Origin: Hymenobacter wooponensis
Lineage (GTDB): Bacteria; Bacteroidota; Bacteroidia; Cytophagales; Hymenobacteraceae
Length of the DNA stretch: 64,000 bases
Reading direction: 5' to 3'
NCBI RefSeq assembly: GCF_004745865.1
Contig: NZ_SRKZ01000003.1
Location: 372,001-436,000 of the forward strand
Part shown: positions 15,994 to 24,831 of the stretch, piece after piece
Layout of the letters: the number at the start of each line of letters is the position of its first letter
Position numbering within the stretch: position 1 is the first letter of the stretch
Notes under the pieces: generated by a model
Seen by the model: the letters and a program-made list of their open reading frames with translations, nothing else
Told to the model about the DNA's origin: nothing
The model's database searches: none
Made by a program: the position numbers and the translations under genes

Positions 15994-18756
15994 TCATTCG
16001 CTCATCCGCTCATTCACTGGCAGCGGCAGCTCAAAGGAAAACCGGGCACCTTGCTCGGGCTGGCTTTCTACCCAAATGCGGCCGGCGTGCAGCTCCACTA
16101 TTTTCTTGGTGATGGCCAGGCCTAGGCCAGATCCTTCGGGCTTGCGCATGGTTTGATTGCGGGCCTGAAAGAACTTGTCGAAGATGAGCTGGTGAAACTC
16201 CGGATCGATGCCCTTACCGTTGTCTTCCACCGTAATGCGCAGCGTATCCGCGGAGGCTTCGGCCACTACGCTGATGCGGCCACTGCCATCGGCACGGCAC
16301 GATTTCACGGCGTTAGAGAGCAGGTTCACCAGCACCTGCATAAGTCGGTCTCGGTCGCCGGGCAACAGTGGCAGGCCGGGTGGCACCACCACATCCAGCT
16401 GGATCTGCTTGTCGCGCAGGAGCTGACCCACCGACTCCAGCGCATCATGCAGTACGTCGGGCACATCTACCAGGCTTTTCTCCAGGGTAGCTCTGCCCGA
16501 CTCGTACTTTTCCAGATCCAGCACGAGCGTAATCAGCCGGCTCAGCCTTTCCGATTCTTTGGTGATGGTGAGCAGGAAGCGGTGGCGCTCCTCCTCCTCC
16601 ATATCGGGGTTGTCAGTCAGAATTTCGGATAATGCCCGGATGCTGGTGAGCGGGGTGCGCAGCTCGTGTGTGACGGTGTAGAGGAACTCATCCTTGTGCT
16701 GATCCAGCTCTTGAAGTTGGTTGTAGGCCACCTGCAGCTGGCCCGTAAGGCGCTGGAGCTGCCGCTGCTGCTTCTGGAGCTGGCGGTTGGCTTCCAGCAG
16801 CTGCTGGCTTTCGCGCAGGATGCCCACCACATTGTCGAAGCTAATGTCCTCCACCCCCACTGACGATGAGAGCAACAGCCGGGCCGAAGCCGGGCCAATG
16901 CTGCCGGCCAGCAGCTTCTCGGCGTAGGCCAGCAGGCGCGGGTCGGCCTGGGCCGTAGCCACGTTCTCGGAGGCGTCGGGCACCTCCGGAAACCGCTCGG
17001 CGAAGGCGTGCAGGGCCTGGGAGGTTCTTTTCTTGCCTAGAAAGCCCGTGAGTAGGGCCCGCACATCGGGCAGCGGTGCCCCGGCTTGCCAACCAGCGGG
17101 GCCTTCAAAGCCAGTGCGGTAATGGAACACATCCACAAACTCTACTGCCTGCCGCTGCTCCAGGGCCGAGGGCATCCGCAGCAGCGACACACCTACGTAG
17201 AGCCCAACGTTGAAAAACCAACTCCAGAACAACCCGTGCGAAAGGTAATCTAGGCCGGTTAGCCCAAACAGTGCGAAGGGTCGTAGGCCACTCCAACCGC
17301 CCAAGCCTTGCTCTAAAATGGAGGAGGGCAGCAGGTTGGGCCCCACCATGGTAGGCACTACCAGCGTGAAAAACCAAACAACGAAGCCGGCCAAAATACC
17401 AGCCGTGGCCCCCTGCCGCGTGCCGCCCTTCCAATAGAGCCCACCCAGCACCACCGGCACAAACTGCGCCACCGCCGCAAACGACACCAGCCCAATATTT
17501 ACCAGGGGCAGTAGGTGGCCTACTGCCGCGTAGTAGCCGTAGGCCAGTAGCAGCACCACCACCACCGCTAACCGCCGACTGTGCAGGGCTACCTGGCCCA
17601 GGTAGGCAAACCAACTAGGGCTTTCGGCGCGGGCGGGCGGCAGACGCACCAGCAGCGGCATGAGCAGGTGGTTGCTCATCATCACGCTCAGGGCAATGGT
17701 TTCCACAATGATCATGCTGCTGGCCGCCGACAAGCCCCCGAGGTAAATCAGCAGGGCTAGCCAGGGGTGGCCCGCCTGCAGGGGCAGGGCCAGCACAAAC
17801 GTATCGGCATCAATAGACTGCCCCGCCAGCAAGCGGCCACCAAACGCCAGGGGCAGCACAAACAGGTTGATGATGATGAGGTAGAGCGGAAACAGCCACA
17901 TGGCCTTCCGCAGGTGATTCTCGTTCACGTTTTCCACCACCGACACCTGAAATTGCCGGGGCAGCAGCAGAATGGCCGACATGCTCAGCACCAGCAACGT
18001 GAACCACTGCGGGCCACTGGTACCAGCCCCGTCCAGCGTAAACAGGCGGCTCAGGTCGGGCACTGCCGCAGCTTTCTCGAATACGTCGCCGAAGCCTTTG
18101 AACAAGCCAAACGTCACGAACAGGCCCGCGGCCAGAAACGCCACCAGCTTCACCAGGCTTTCTAGAGCTACCGCCAGCACCATGCCCTCATGGCGCTCCG
18201 TGGCCTCCACCGACCGAACGCCAAAGATGATGGTGAAAAATGCCAGCGCCCCAGTAGTAATAAGGGCAGAGCTGCTGGCTACCGTGCCTTCTGCTAGCAT
18301 AGAGCCCTGCCCTCCCCCGGTCAGGATATCAAAGGAAGCCGCAATAGCTTTGATCTGCAGCGAGATGTAGGGCACTACTCCCAGCACGCACACCACCGTT
18401 ACCAGGGCCCCCAGCGCGGCACTTTTGCCATAACGGGCCGAAATGAAGTCGGCAATGGACGTGAGGCGCTGCACGTGGCAGATGCGGATAATCTTGCGCA
18501 GCACCAGCCAGGCCACTGGCGCCATCAGCGTAGGGCCCAGGTAAATACCGATGAACTCCAACCCAAAATAGGCAGCCCGGCCTACGGAGCCATAGTACGT
18601 CCAGGCGGTGCAGTATACGGCCATGCTCAGGGCGTACACGTAGGGGTTGCTCACCAAGCTCCGCCGCGCCGCCGAGCGCCGCTCAGCCGCGTAGGCCACC
18701 CCAAACAGCAAAGCCAGGTAGCCAAACGAGAAGCAAATGACGAGCAGGGTGTTCAC
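15994..18756 (-). CDS. sodium:solute symporter-histidine kinase fusion (CbrA-like)
   Basis: 920 residues. The first ~510 form an SLC5/SSS-type transporter with about 13 hydrophobic segments beginning LLVICFSFGYLALLFGVAYA. A short linker and a Gln/Leu-rich coiled coil (QQLLEANRQLQKQQRQLQRL) lead into a histidine kinase: phospho-acceptor His697 in THELRTPLTS, N box LLSNAVKS, G1 EDNGKGID, F box FDKFFQ, G2 GSGLGLAI. This is the architecture of CbrA/ActS-type sensor transporters that couple solute transport or sensing to phosphorylation. The last residues (NERMSE) come from a TCATTCGC-type repeat at 15989-16020. With the receiver, acs, the MHS transporter and the porin it reads as an organic-acid response unit (inference). 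Confidence 0.93.
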   Translation of the reverse strand: MNTLLVICFSFGYLALLFGVAYAAERRSAARRSLVSNPYVYALSMAVYCTAWTYYGSVGRAAYFGLEFIGIYLGPTLMAPVAWLVLRKIIRICHVQRLTSIADFISARYGKSAALGALVTVVCVLGVVPYISLQIKAIAASFDILTGGGQGSMLAEGTVASSSALITTGALAFFTIIFGVRSVEATERHEGMVLAVALESLVKLVAFLAAGLFVTFGLFKGFGDVFEKAAAVPDLSRLFTLDGAGTSGPQWFTLLVLSMSAILLLPRQFQVSVVENVNENHLRKAMWLFPLYLIIINLFVLPLAFGGRLLAGQSIDADTFVLALPLQAGHPWLALLIYLGGLSAASSMIIVETIALSVMMSNHLLMPLLVRLPPARAESPSWFAYLGQVALHSRRLAVVVVLLLAYGYYAAVGHLLPLVNIGLVSFAAVAQFVPVVLGGLYWKGGTRQGATAGILAGFVVWFFTLVVPTMVGPNLLPSSILEQGLGGWSGLRPFALFGLTGLDYLSHGLFWSWFFNVGLYVGVSLLRMPSALEQRQAVEFVDVFHYRTGFEGPAGWQAGAPLPDVRALLTGFLGKKRTSQALHAFAERFPEVPDASENVATAQADPRLLAYAEKLLAGSIGPASARLLLSSSVGVEDISFDNVVGILRESQQLLEANRQLQKQQRQLQRLTGQLQVAYNQLQELDQHKDEFLYTVTHELRTPLTSIRALSEILTDNPDMEEEERHRFLLTITKESERLSRLITLVLDLEKYESGRATLEKSLVDVPDVLHDALESVGQLLRDKQIQLDVVVPPGLPLLPGDRDRLMQVLVNLLSNAVKSCRADGSGRISVVAEASADTLRITVEDNGKGIDPEFHQLIFDKFFQARNQTMRKPEGSGLGLAITKKIVELHAGRIWVESQPEQGARFSFELPLPVNERMSE

Positions 18757-18958
18757 GAGGTGAGAATGTGGAGATGTGAAGTTGGAGAGTTGGAGAGATG
18801 CAAGAGCTCATTGCCCTGAGCATTCCGCGCCTGAAGCTGAGCCGGGGAGTCTTAGCAAGGGCAAACTACTGGCCTAGAACCTAGCGGTTCAGGCTGATGC
18901 CAACCGATCCTTCGCCAGGTGCTGGGCGGGTGCGGTTGGCCGTTCAGTCATGGCCCTG

Positions 18959-19186
18959 TTACTTACTCATCTTACCGCTCTTTACCAGTAGGCCAGTAAG
19001 CAGCACCAGTGTAGCCCAGGCCAGAAGTACATAGAGGTAGAGCACCGGAATACCCAGCACGCGGCCGCTATGGTCAAAAACTGCGAGCAGCGGGAAATTC
19101 AGCAGCACGGCAAACAGCAGGCTCACGAAGAGCAGCCGCTGCCCGCGGCGTTGCTCCTGCTGCTCCTGGGGCGACATGGGTAGCAT
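18959..19186 (-). CDS. small two-helix membrane protein
   Basis: 75 residues with a charged N-terminus (QEQQEQRRGQR) and two hydrophobic segments at about 18-37 and 48-66, ending in a Lys/Ser tail. It precedes the symporter-kinase gene by about 200 bases on the same strand. Small membrane partners encoded next to SSS-family transporters are known (DUF485- and DUF3311-type), but I do not see enough to assign it to one of them. A transporter accessory role is inference from position. Confidence 0.7.
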   Translation of the reverse strand: MLPMSPQEQQEQRRGQRLLFVSLLFAVLLNFPLLAVFDHSGRVLGIPVLYLYVLLAWATLVLLTGLLVKSGKMSK

Positions 19187-19301
19187 AGCGGAGTAGGTTA
19201 AGGAAAAGCAGAAGGCCAGCAGCTTCAGCAGCAGTAGTATTTCCTACTGTCAGGCTGGCTTTTTTAATGATTTTGCTCAGTCATGGTCGGCTCTCTAGCA
19301 G

Positions 19302-19335
19302 GAAGTCCGCCGAACCTGGGGGCTCGGCGGACTTC
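19302..19335 (-). terminator. hairpin downstream of the MHS transporter gene
   Basis: Perfect 12-bp inverted repeat (19302-19313 and 19324-19335, GAAGTCCGCCGA) with a 10-base loop, located 60 bases past the transporter stop. No T run follows on either strand, so it is a probable but not a classical terminator. Confidence 0.6.
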
Positions 19336-19394
19336 ACATACAAGCAGAGCAAAGAACCTCTTGTGCCAAGCGGCTGGCAGTGGCCTAGGCCTAT

Positions 19395-20915
19395 CTATGC
19401 GCTTTGTTGCGCCGAATCATCCATAAGGCGCACGTTACGCACGTCACGCATATAGATCATGCCAATGATAAAGCACACCAAGGCTACCGTCACGGGGTAA
19501 ACCAACCCAATAAGGCTGCTGTGCTCCTTGGCAAAAGTGCCTTCAGGCTGAGCTGCGGCCCACACCCCAATAGAGGTAGCCACCAGCGGCACGAAGCCCC
19601 CAAAGATGCCGTTGCCGATGTGGTACGGCACGGAAAGCGACGTGTAACGCACTTTTGTGGGGAACAGCTCTACCAGGTAAGCAGCAATGGGTCCGTACAC
19701 CATCGTTACAAACACTACCAGGCAAAAGGTGAGAGCAATCATAGCAGGCACGTTGGGCGTGAGGGCCTTCATAACGGCGGGCACGGCTTTACCGGCGGCA
19801 TCAACGGTGGCCGGCGTAATTTCTGATAGCGGACCGGCAAAGGCCTTGATGCCATAGAACAACGGTGCCGTAAACAGAGCACCGCAAATCATGCCCGTCA
19901 TGATAATGCGCTTGCGGCCAATACGGTCAGAAAGCGAGCCGAAGTACACGAACAGCGGCGTAGCCAGCAGCATTGACACTACCATAATCACGCTAGAGTC
20001 AACGATATCCAGCTTGAGAGTAGCATTCATGAAGGTGAACACCTGAAACTGGCTGGTGTAGAAAATCACGCCCTGCCCCATGGTAACGCCAAACAGCGCG
20101 ATGAGTACCAAACGACGGTTTACGGGGTTCACGAAGGAATCGCGCAGGGGGTTTTTGCTGGTAGTACCGGTAGCCTTGGCTTTGGCAAACAGCGGCGACT
20201 CATGCAGCTTGCGGCGGATGTAGTAGGAAGCAATAACCAGGAAGCCAGACAGAAGGAACGGGATGCGCCAGCCCCACTCCTTGAAGGCGTCTTCGCCGAG
20301 AAGCTTGCGGGTAATCAAAATCACGGAAATGCTCAGAATCAGACCACCCGTGGCCGTAATCTGAATGAAGCTGGTGTAATAGCCCCGTTTCTTATCCGGT
20401 GCATACTCAGCTACATACGTTGTTGCTCCCCCATACTCGCCACCCAGTGCCAGGCCCTGCAGCAAGCGCAGTATCACTACCACTACCGGTGCCGCAATAC
20501 CAATGGTATCGTAGCTCGGGATAAGACCCGTTATGAACGTAGCCCCACCCATAATGAGCAGCGTAACTAAGAAGGTGTACTTCCGGCCAATCATGTCGCC
20601 GAGGCGGCCAAAGAACATGGCGCCAAACGGACGCACCACAAACCCCGCCCCAAACACTGCCAGGGCCCCGAGAAGCGTTTCCTCAATTTTACCGGCGTGC
20701 CCAAACAACACCGGCCCAATAATGGCGGCCAGGGAGCCGAAGATGTAGAAGTCGTACCACTCAATGACGGTGCCCACCGAAGAGGCGGTAATCACCTGCC
20801 AGATTTTGCTGGTGGAGACGGCGTTGTTGTCGTGGGCTACGGCATCATCGGCCGTTGCACCACCCAGGGGCGCGGCACCTGCGTAGGCATCGCGCTGCGG
20901 TAGGTTTTGGTTCAT
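19395..20915 (-). CDS. MFS transporter, metabolite:H+ symporter (MHS) type
   Basis: 506-residue major facilitator with 12 predicted hydrophobic segments. The start of helix one, SSVGTVIEWYDFYIFGS, is the signature of the MHS subfamily (ShiA, ProP, KgtP-like), whose members import organic acids, shikimate or osmolytes with protons. The loop motif GRLGDMIGRKYTFL (MFS motif A) and the second-half copy GSLSDRIGRKRII are present. A hydrophilic N-terminal extension of about 38 residues precedes helix one. It lies between the porin-like gene and the small membrane protein on the same strand; an organic-acid substrate is plausible from context with acs. Confidence 0.93.
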   Translation of the reverse strand: MNQNLPQRDAYAGAAPLGGATADDAVAHDNNAVSTSKIWQVITASSVGTVIEWYDFYIFGSLAAIIGPVLFGHAGKIEETLLGALAVFGAGFVVRPFGAMFFGRLGDMIGRKYTFLVTLLIMGGATFITGLIPSYDTIGIAAPVVVVILRLLQGLALGGEYGGATTYVAEYAPDKKRGYYTSFIQITATGGLILSISVILITRKLLGEDAFKEWGWRIPFLLSGFLVIASYYIRRKLHESPLFAKAKATGTTSKNPLRDSFVNPVNRRLVLIALFGVTMGQGVIFYTSQFQVFTFMNATLKLDIVDSSVIMVVSMLLATPLFVYFGSLSDRIGRKRIIMTGMICGALFTAPLFYGIKAFAGPLSEITPATVDAAGKAVPAVMKALTPNVPAMIALTFCLVVFVTMVYGPIAAYLVELFPTKVRYTSLSVPYHIGNGIFGGFVPLVATSIGVWAAAQPEGTFAKEHSSLIGLVYPVTVALVCFIIGMIYMRDVRNVRLMDDSAQQSA

Positions 20916-21003
20916 GATTGGTGGGAGTTGTGGTGAGATGAAAGAAAGGAGGCTGTAGTGCCAGGGCCATTGTGGGAAGCCCTGGCACTACTAGGCCAGT
21001 TGT

Positions 21004-22530
21004 CTACAGGAAAATCTGCGTCTGCAGCGTGATTTCCGGCTTGTAGTCGAGGCGGTTGAAGTTGCCGGTGGCGGGCACGTAACCTTCAAAATCGGGGCGG
21101 GCGCGGTAGTTCAGAGTCACTTTGGCGTTGTGGCCATCCAGCAGCACGTTCACGCCGGCGTCGTACACATTCACAGCCTTGGTGTCACCATTGGCGTAGT
21201 GCAAGCCCTCATAATTGCTGTGTAGGTACGCTACGTAAGGCTGCAAGCGCGCTTTCGGACCAAGGACTTTCTCCGGCAGCAGGAAACCAGCCTGCCCGTA
21301 GAAGGAGCCTCCGGTACCTGACTGTGGCACCGCGTTGCCCCGGGTAGGAGCCGCCCCGTAGCCGGGGTTTTCGGGCCCAATGAAGCGCACGTGGTTGGGG
21401 CCCATGTTGTAGTTGTAGTACACGCCGTACAGCGTCAGGGCCGTACGCGCGGCCGTATCCAGGGGCACATCGTAAAAAGCATCAACCCCGAACATCTTCA
21501 GGCTGTGCTTATTCGTGCCCACTAGCCCAAACGGATCTGCCGAAACGGCCGGGGTCACGGCCACCACGCTCGACGTAGGCCGCGAGTACATAGCGTCTTT
21601 GTTGTACAGGAAACCAGCCCCTACACTGAACACACGCTTGGTGCCCAAGTAGGTACCCACAAAGTAAGGCAGCAGGTTGGCCTCAGGCTCCAGAAAGTTG
21701 TAGCTAACATACCCCTGATACACATGACTGGTATTCTGGGGGTTGTAGGCGGCCACGCCCGTACCGGTGTTGGTGGTAACTCCCGCCGCGGTAGCACTGG
21801 AGCCCAGGCTCAGCGGAGTGCTGGTTAAGTTCGTTAGGAAGGGGTCACTGACGGAAAAGCGGTAGTCCAGCTTATTGATCCGGCCTTTGGCGTAAATACC
21901 TAGCCAGCGGGCAAACTGGTCGGTGGCCTCAATGGTCGGGAAGTTGGTAAGGGGCAGGTCGATGGGCAGAATATTGACGGTGCTGGCGCTGGTAAGCCGC
22001 GAGATACCGTTCAGGTAGTGTAGGCCACCTCCCAGGCTCAGGTACTTGTTTACCTTGTACTCCGTCACAGCCTCGTGAATGAAGAACTGAGGCTTCTTAC
22101 CGTCTACGGTTGGGGTAATGCCCCCTCCCACAGCGTTTTGGTTGTTGATACCCAGGTGGGTGTAAATAACGAAGCGCGGATTAAGCTGGGCAAGAATCAC
22201 CAGACGGGAGCGGCGCAGGCCAAAATCTAGCTGGCCTTTCTGCGGTTTGCTGGGTGCCCGGAGCGTACCCGCGTTGTTTTCGGTGTAGCGAGTATATACC
22301 TGGTGCCAGGTCAGGAAGCGTATGTACTTAGAGCCATCCGGTGAGAGGTTCACCTTCAGGCCGGCCCCATACGGAGCCGATTTTGTAGGCGCTGGGGGCG
22401 CGGGCGTGGGCGCGGGCGCGGCCGGCGCGGGAGCCGGCGGCTGACCGGCAGGTGGTGGTTGAACTTGGGCAATTGCGCCAGCGGAGAACAGCAGCGCACT
22501 AATGGTTAGTGCGTAACGGGTGTTTCGCAT
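21004..22530 (-). CDS. porin-like outer-membrane beta-barrel protein
   Basis: 508 residues with a signal peptide (RYALTISALLFSAGAIAQ), a Pro/Ala-rich linker at residues about 23-49, then a barrel of alternating amphipathic strands ending in the aromatic-type terminus EITLQTQIFL expected of outer-membrane barrels. It resembles Bacteroidota porin-superfamily proteins annotated as hypothetical. It is about 90 bases upstream of the MHS transporter gene on the same strand, so the pair could move one small solute across outer and inner membranes (inference). The Pro/Ala linker is encoded by a GGCGCGGGC-type repeat. Confidence 0.75.
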   Translation of the reverse strand: MRNTRYALTISALLFSAGAIAQVQPPPAGQPPAPAPAAPAPTPAPPAPTKSAPYGAGLKVNLSPDGSKYIRFLTWHQVYTRYTENNAGTLRAPSKPQKGQLDFGLRRSRLVILAQLNPRFVIYTHLGINNQNAVGGGITPTVDGKKPQFFIHEAVTEYKVNKYLSLGGGLHYLNGISRLTSASTVNILPIDLPLTNFPTIEATDQFARWLGIYAKGRINKLDYRFSVSDPFLTNLTSTPLSLGSSATAAGVTTNTGTGVAAYNPQNTSHVYQGYVSYNFLEPEANLLPYFVGTYLGTKRVFSVGAGFLYNKDAMYSRPTSSVVAVTPAVSADPFGLVGTNKHSLKMFGVDAFYDVPLDTAARTALTLYGVYYNYNMGPNHVRFIGPENPGYGAAPTRGNAVPQSGTGGSFYGQAGFLLPEKVLGPKARLQPYVAYLHSNYEGLHYANGDTKAVNVYDAGVNVLLDGHNAKVTLNYRARPDFEGYVPATGNFNRLDYKPEITLQTQIFL

Positions 22531-22645
22531 AGAAGAGGGTGGTTGGGGGAGGGGGTGGTGAGAAAGGGAACCAGCCGCAACCAGGTAGCAATACCCAGAT
22601 CAGCTCCACCAAATAGAACAATCCCCTGATGTAAATCACCCTCTT

Positions 22646-22670
22646 GCTATAGTTCTGCTAAATCTATAGC
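22646..22670. repeat. AT-rich hairpin beside the InsA-like gene
   Basis: GCTATAG at 22646-22652 pairs with CTATAGC at 22664-22670, ending one base before the stop codon of the InsA-like gene. The outer part (ATAGTT..GCTAA..TATA) resembles, in inverted orientation, the sequence near 23143-23166 upstream of the same gene. It may be a terminator or one end of a small mobile element. Confidence 0.45.
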
Positions 22671-22671
22671 T

Positions 22672-23094
22672 CTAGGCCTGCCTAAACCTCTCCCACCGAA
22701 TCATCATGTACTTATCGCCCAATTCCGTTACTACCAGCCCCGCCCCTTTCAGGTGCTGGGGGTCCTGGAAATATTCCGCCAATTCTCTTTGGTTGAGAAT
22801 CTTATAGGTCGGGTGATATTCTGTTTGCCGGGGTGCTTTCATCCCGTACTTTTTCACCCAATTCATTACACTTACATGGCTTACGCCCAACAGGCGCTCA
22901 ATTTCCCGGTAGCTTACGCCCTCCACATACAGCTGCAAAGCCTTAATAACGTAGTAAGGATTAATCTCCTTGCCTGTTTTTGCTACAGAAAAATGGTACC
23001 CACAATTCTTACATTTGAACCGTTGCCTCCCCCCTACTATACCGCTTTTGGTAGCGTCCGTTGATTCACACTTGGGGCAGGCAGGCTTAGACAT
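22672..23094 (-). CDS. IS1 InsA-like zinc-ribbon/HTH DNA-binding protein
   Basis: 140 residues. Residues 1-40 form a zinc ribbon with CPKCES and FKCKNCGYHFS (two CxxC pairs), the N-terminal module of IS1-type InsA. A helix-turn-helix follows: YREIERLLGVSHVSVMNWVKKYG. The remaining C-terminal ~55 residues are not recognised. No InsB-type DDE catalytic partner lies downstream; the frame ends at a hairpin. So this is either a relic of an IS1-family element or a domesticated DNA-binding protein. Imperfect inverted repeats at both ends (see findings) favour a small element. The region has lower GC than its surroundings. Confidence 0.8.
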   Translation of the reverse strand: MSKPACPKCESTDATKSGIVGGRQRFKCKNCGYHFSVAKTGKEINPYYVIKALQLYVEGVSYREIERLLGVSHVSVMNWVKKYGMKAPRQTEYHPTYKILNQRELAEYFQDPQHLKGAGLVVTELGDKYMMIRWERFRQA

Positions 23095-23192
23095 AGCGCA
23101 GGTAAGTAAGTGGTTACTTGCTAACTATACCTAATTAGTAAAGATATAGCAACTTAGCAACTATCATACGGTAGTTCTGATAAAAAGATTGA

Positions 23193-23819
23193 ATGGGAAG
23201 ATACAGACCACATATAAAAGTAAGAAGAGGCAAGCGCCACTTGCAGCGGCATCAAAGGGATAGCCTTACTCCAGCACCTTTAAGCATACAGAGCCTCACC
23301 AGCCAACACTACTATTACGAAAATCTTGGGCTGGCTCCTTGGCATTTTCACTCTTGGAATCGCCGGCAGACACCCACATTAGTGCGCCAGCTTGCGGTAC
23401 AACACCTACTAATAACTTTCTTTGCTTGGCAATCGCAAATGGTTGAATTGCCCGATCCTTACTTCATGGCAATCAGAATTGTAGCGCCTGAGTTTGCACA
23501 TAGCTCCGAGGTGATGATAGCCATCAAGAATCAGCTTGAACGATATCACACTAAGTATAATGCGCCCGATCCAACTGGCCCTTCATTACCGGAAGTGTAT
23601 CAAAAGCTTGCTGGCGCAGAAAGATTAATATGGCACACGCAGCCCTGGCACATCTACCTCGATGACTACGACTATCCCGATGGCTGGCCAGCCTGGGCAC
23701 TGCGACTCCCACACAGCTCCTGGCCCTATGAGGATGGTAGCGAATACTTAGCCGTGCAAACCGGCTGGATGTGGGTGGGTCAGTTGCCCACCCGAGCCAC
23801 AGAACAGCCTACGCCGTAA
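23193..23819 (+). CDS. hypothetical protein of lower-GC patch
   Basis: 208 residues, not recognised. The N-terminus is strongly basic (GRYRPHIKVRRGKRHLQRHQR), the middle contains a Trp/His-rich segment (APWHFHSWNRR), and the C-terminal half is acidic and aromatic (YLDDYDYPDGWPAW, SSWPYEDGSEY). No signal peptide or membrane segment is visible. It is divergent from the InsA-like gene and overlaps the 3' end of the convergent SDR gene by 11 bases. AT content is higher than that of neighbouring genes, and the dispersed GGCCTAG motif is absent here, hinting at acquired DNA. Confidence 0.65.
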   Translation: MGRYRPHIKVRRGKRHLQRHQRDSLTPAPLSIQSLTSQHYYYENLGLAPWHFHSWNRRQTPTLVRQLAVQHLLITFFAWQSQMVELPDPYFMAIRIVAPEFAHSSEVMIAIKNQLERYHTKYNAPDPTGPSLPEVYQKLAGAERLIWHTQPWHIYLDDYDYPDGWPAWALRLPHSSWPYEDGSEYLAVQTGWMWVGQLPTRATEQPTP

Positions 23820-24663
23820 ACAGGGCACTATCCCCCGCATCCACGTCGAAGGAGGCGCCGCTGATGCGGGCGGCTTCGTCGGAAGCCAGGAATACGGCCA
23901 TGGGCGCCATGTCTTCGGGCTGCAGCCAGGGCAGGCTGAAGGGCGTATGCTCGGCCCGGACTTTGGCGGCTTCTTCCGGAGTAGGCGGCGTATTGGGCTG
24001 GGGACGGTAGTCGCGGTAGGCCTCCGTCAAGCGAGTTTCGTTCATGGTCATGTCGGTGGCTACCAGTCCCGGCACCAGCGCATTCACCGTGATGTTGTGT
24101 GGCCCCAGATCCAGCGCCGCCGACTTCATAAATCCTAGCAGGCCCCACTTGGAGGCGGCGTAGCTGGCGCCGTGCCGGAAGCCCTTCTTGCCCTGCCCGG
24201 AGGCGGTGATGATAATGCGTCCTCCGCCCTGCTGCACCAGCAGTGGGGCAAAGGCCCGCACGGTGTTGGCGGTGCCGGTAAGGTTTACGTCGATAACGTC
24301 GTGCCACTGCGCATCCGTCATTTCCAGCAGCGGGGCAAATACCTGAATGCCCGCATTGGCCACTACTACGTGCACCTGGCCTAGCGCCTGTTGCACGTGC
24401 TCGGCGGCAGCCCGTAGGGCCGCCATATCCCGAATATCCACCTCCACGGGCAGGAAACGACCTCCCTGCTGCTCCACTTGCCGGCCAGTTTCTGCTAGGT
24501 CTTCGGCGGTAGCCGCTGGGTAGGCGGTAGTTTCGCTTACTGCGGCAGCCTTGTCAATGCCTACCACGGCGGCGCCTTCGCGGGCGTAGGCCACGGCAAT
24601 GGCGCGCCCAATACCCCGCGCAGCCCCAGTTACGATGGCCGTTTTTCCTGCTAGTCTTTTCAT
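23809..24663 (-). CDS. SDR family oxidoreductase
   Basis: About 285 residues from the ATG at 24663 (MKRLAGKTAIVTGAARGIGR); the frame runs 31 residues further upstream but lacks protein-like character. Classical SDR: TGAARGIG cofactor motif, NAGIQ, catalytic Ser in IITASGQG, YAASK (Tyr/Lys), and a C-terminal GASFDVDAGDS typical of the family. An inserted loop after the first strands (YPAATAEDLAETGRQ) resembles mycofactocin-type or carveol-dehydrogenase-like SDRs that retain NAD, but I cannot confirm that group. The AraC regulator directly upstream on the same strand is its probable controller. Confidence 0.9.
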   Translation of the reverse strand: MKRLAGKTAIVTGAARGIGRAIAVAYAREGAAVVGIDKAAAVSETTAYPAATAEDLAETGRQVEQQGGRFLPVEVDIRDMAALRAAAEHVQQALGQVHVVVANAGIQVFAPLLEMTDAQWHDVIDVNLTGTANTVRAFAPLLVQQGGGRIIITASGQGKKGFRHGASYAASKWGLLGFMKSAALDLGPHNITVNALVPGLVATDMTMNETRLTEAYRDYRPQPNTPPTPEEAAKVRAEHTPFSLPWLQPEDMAPMAVFLASDEAARISGASFDVDAGDSALFTA

Positions 24664-24831
24664 CAATGATACAGTAGTGTAAGGCTTCCCAAACCATTGG
24701 GCAGCAGGCTCCGTGACTAGCGTACGACCATCGGGAAAGCCAGGTTGAGCAGCCAACTTCCCCGGCGCCAGCAGCCGGAGTGGCCTAGCACGTCTGTATG
24801 GAGCAGTCTGGCTGCCAGTCCCTTTTATCCC

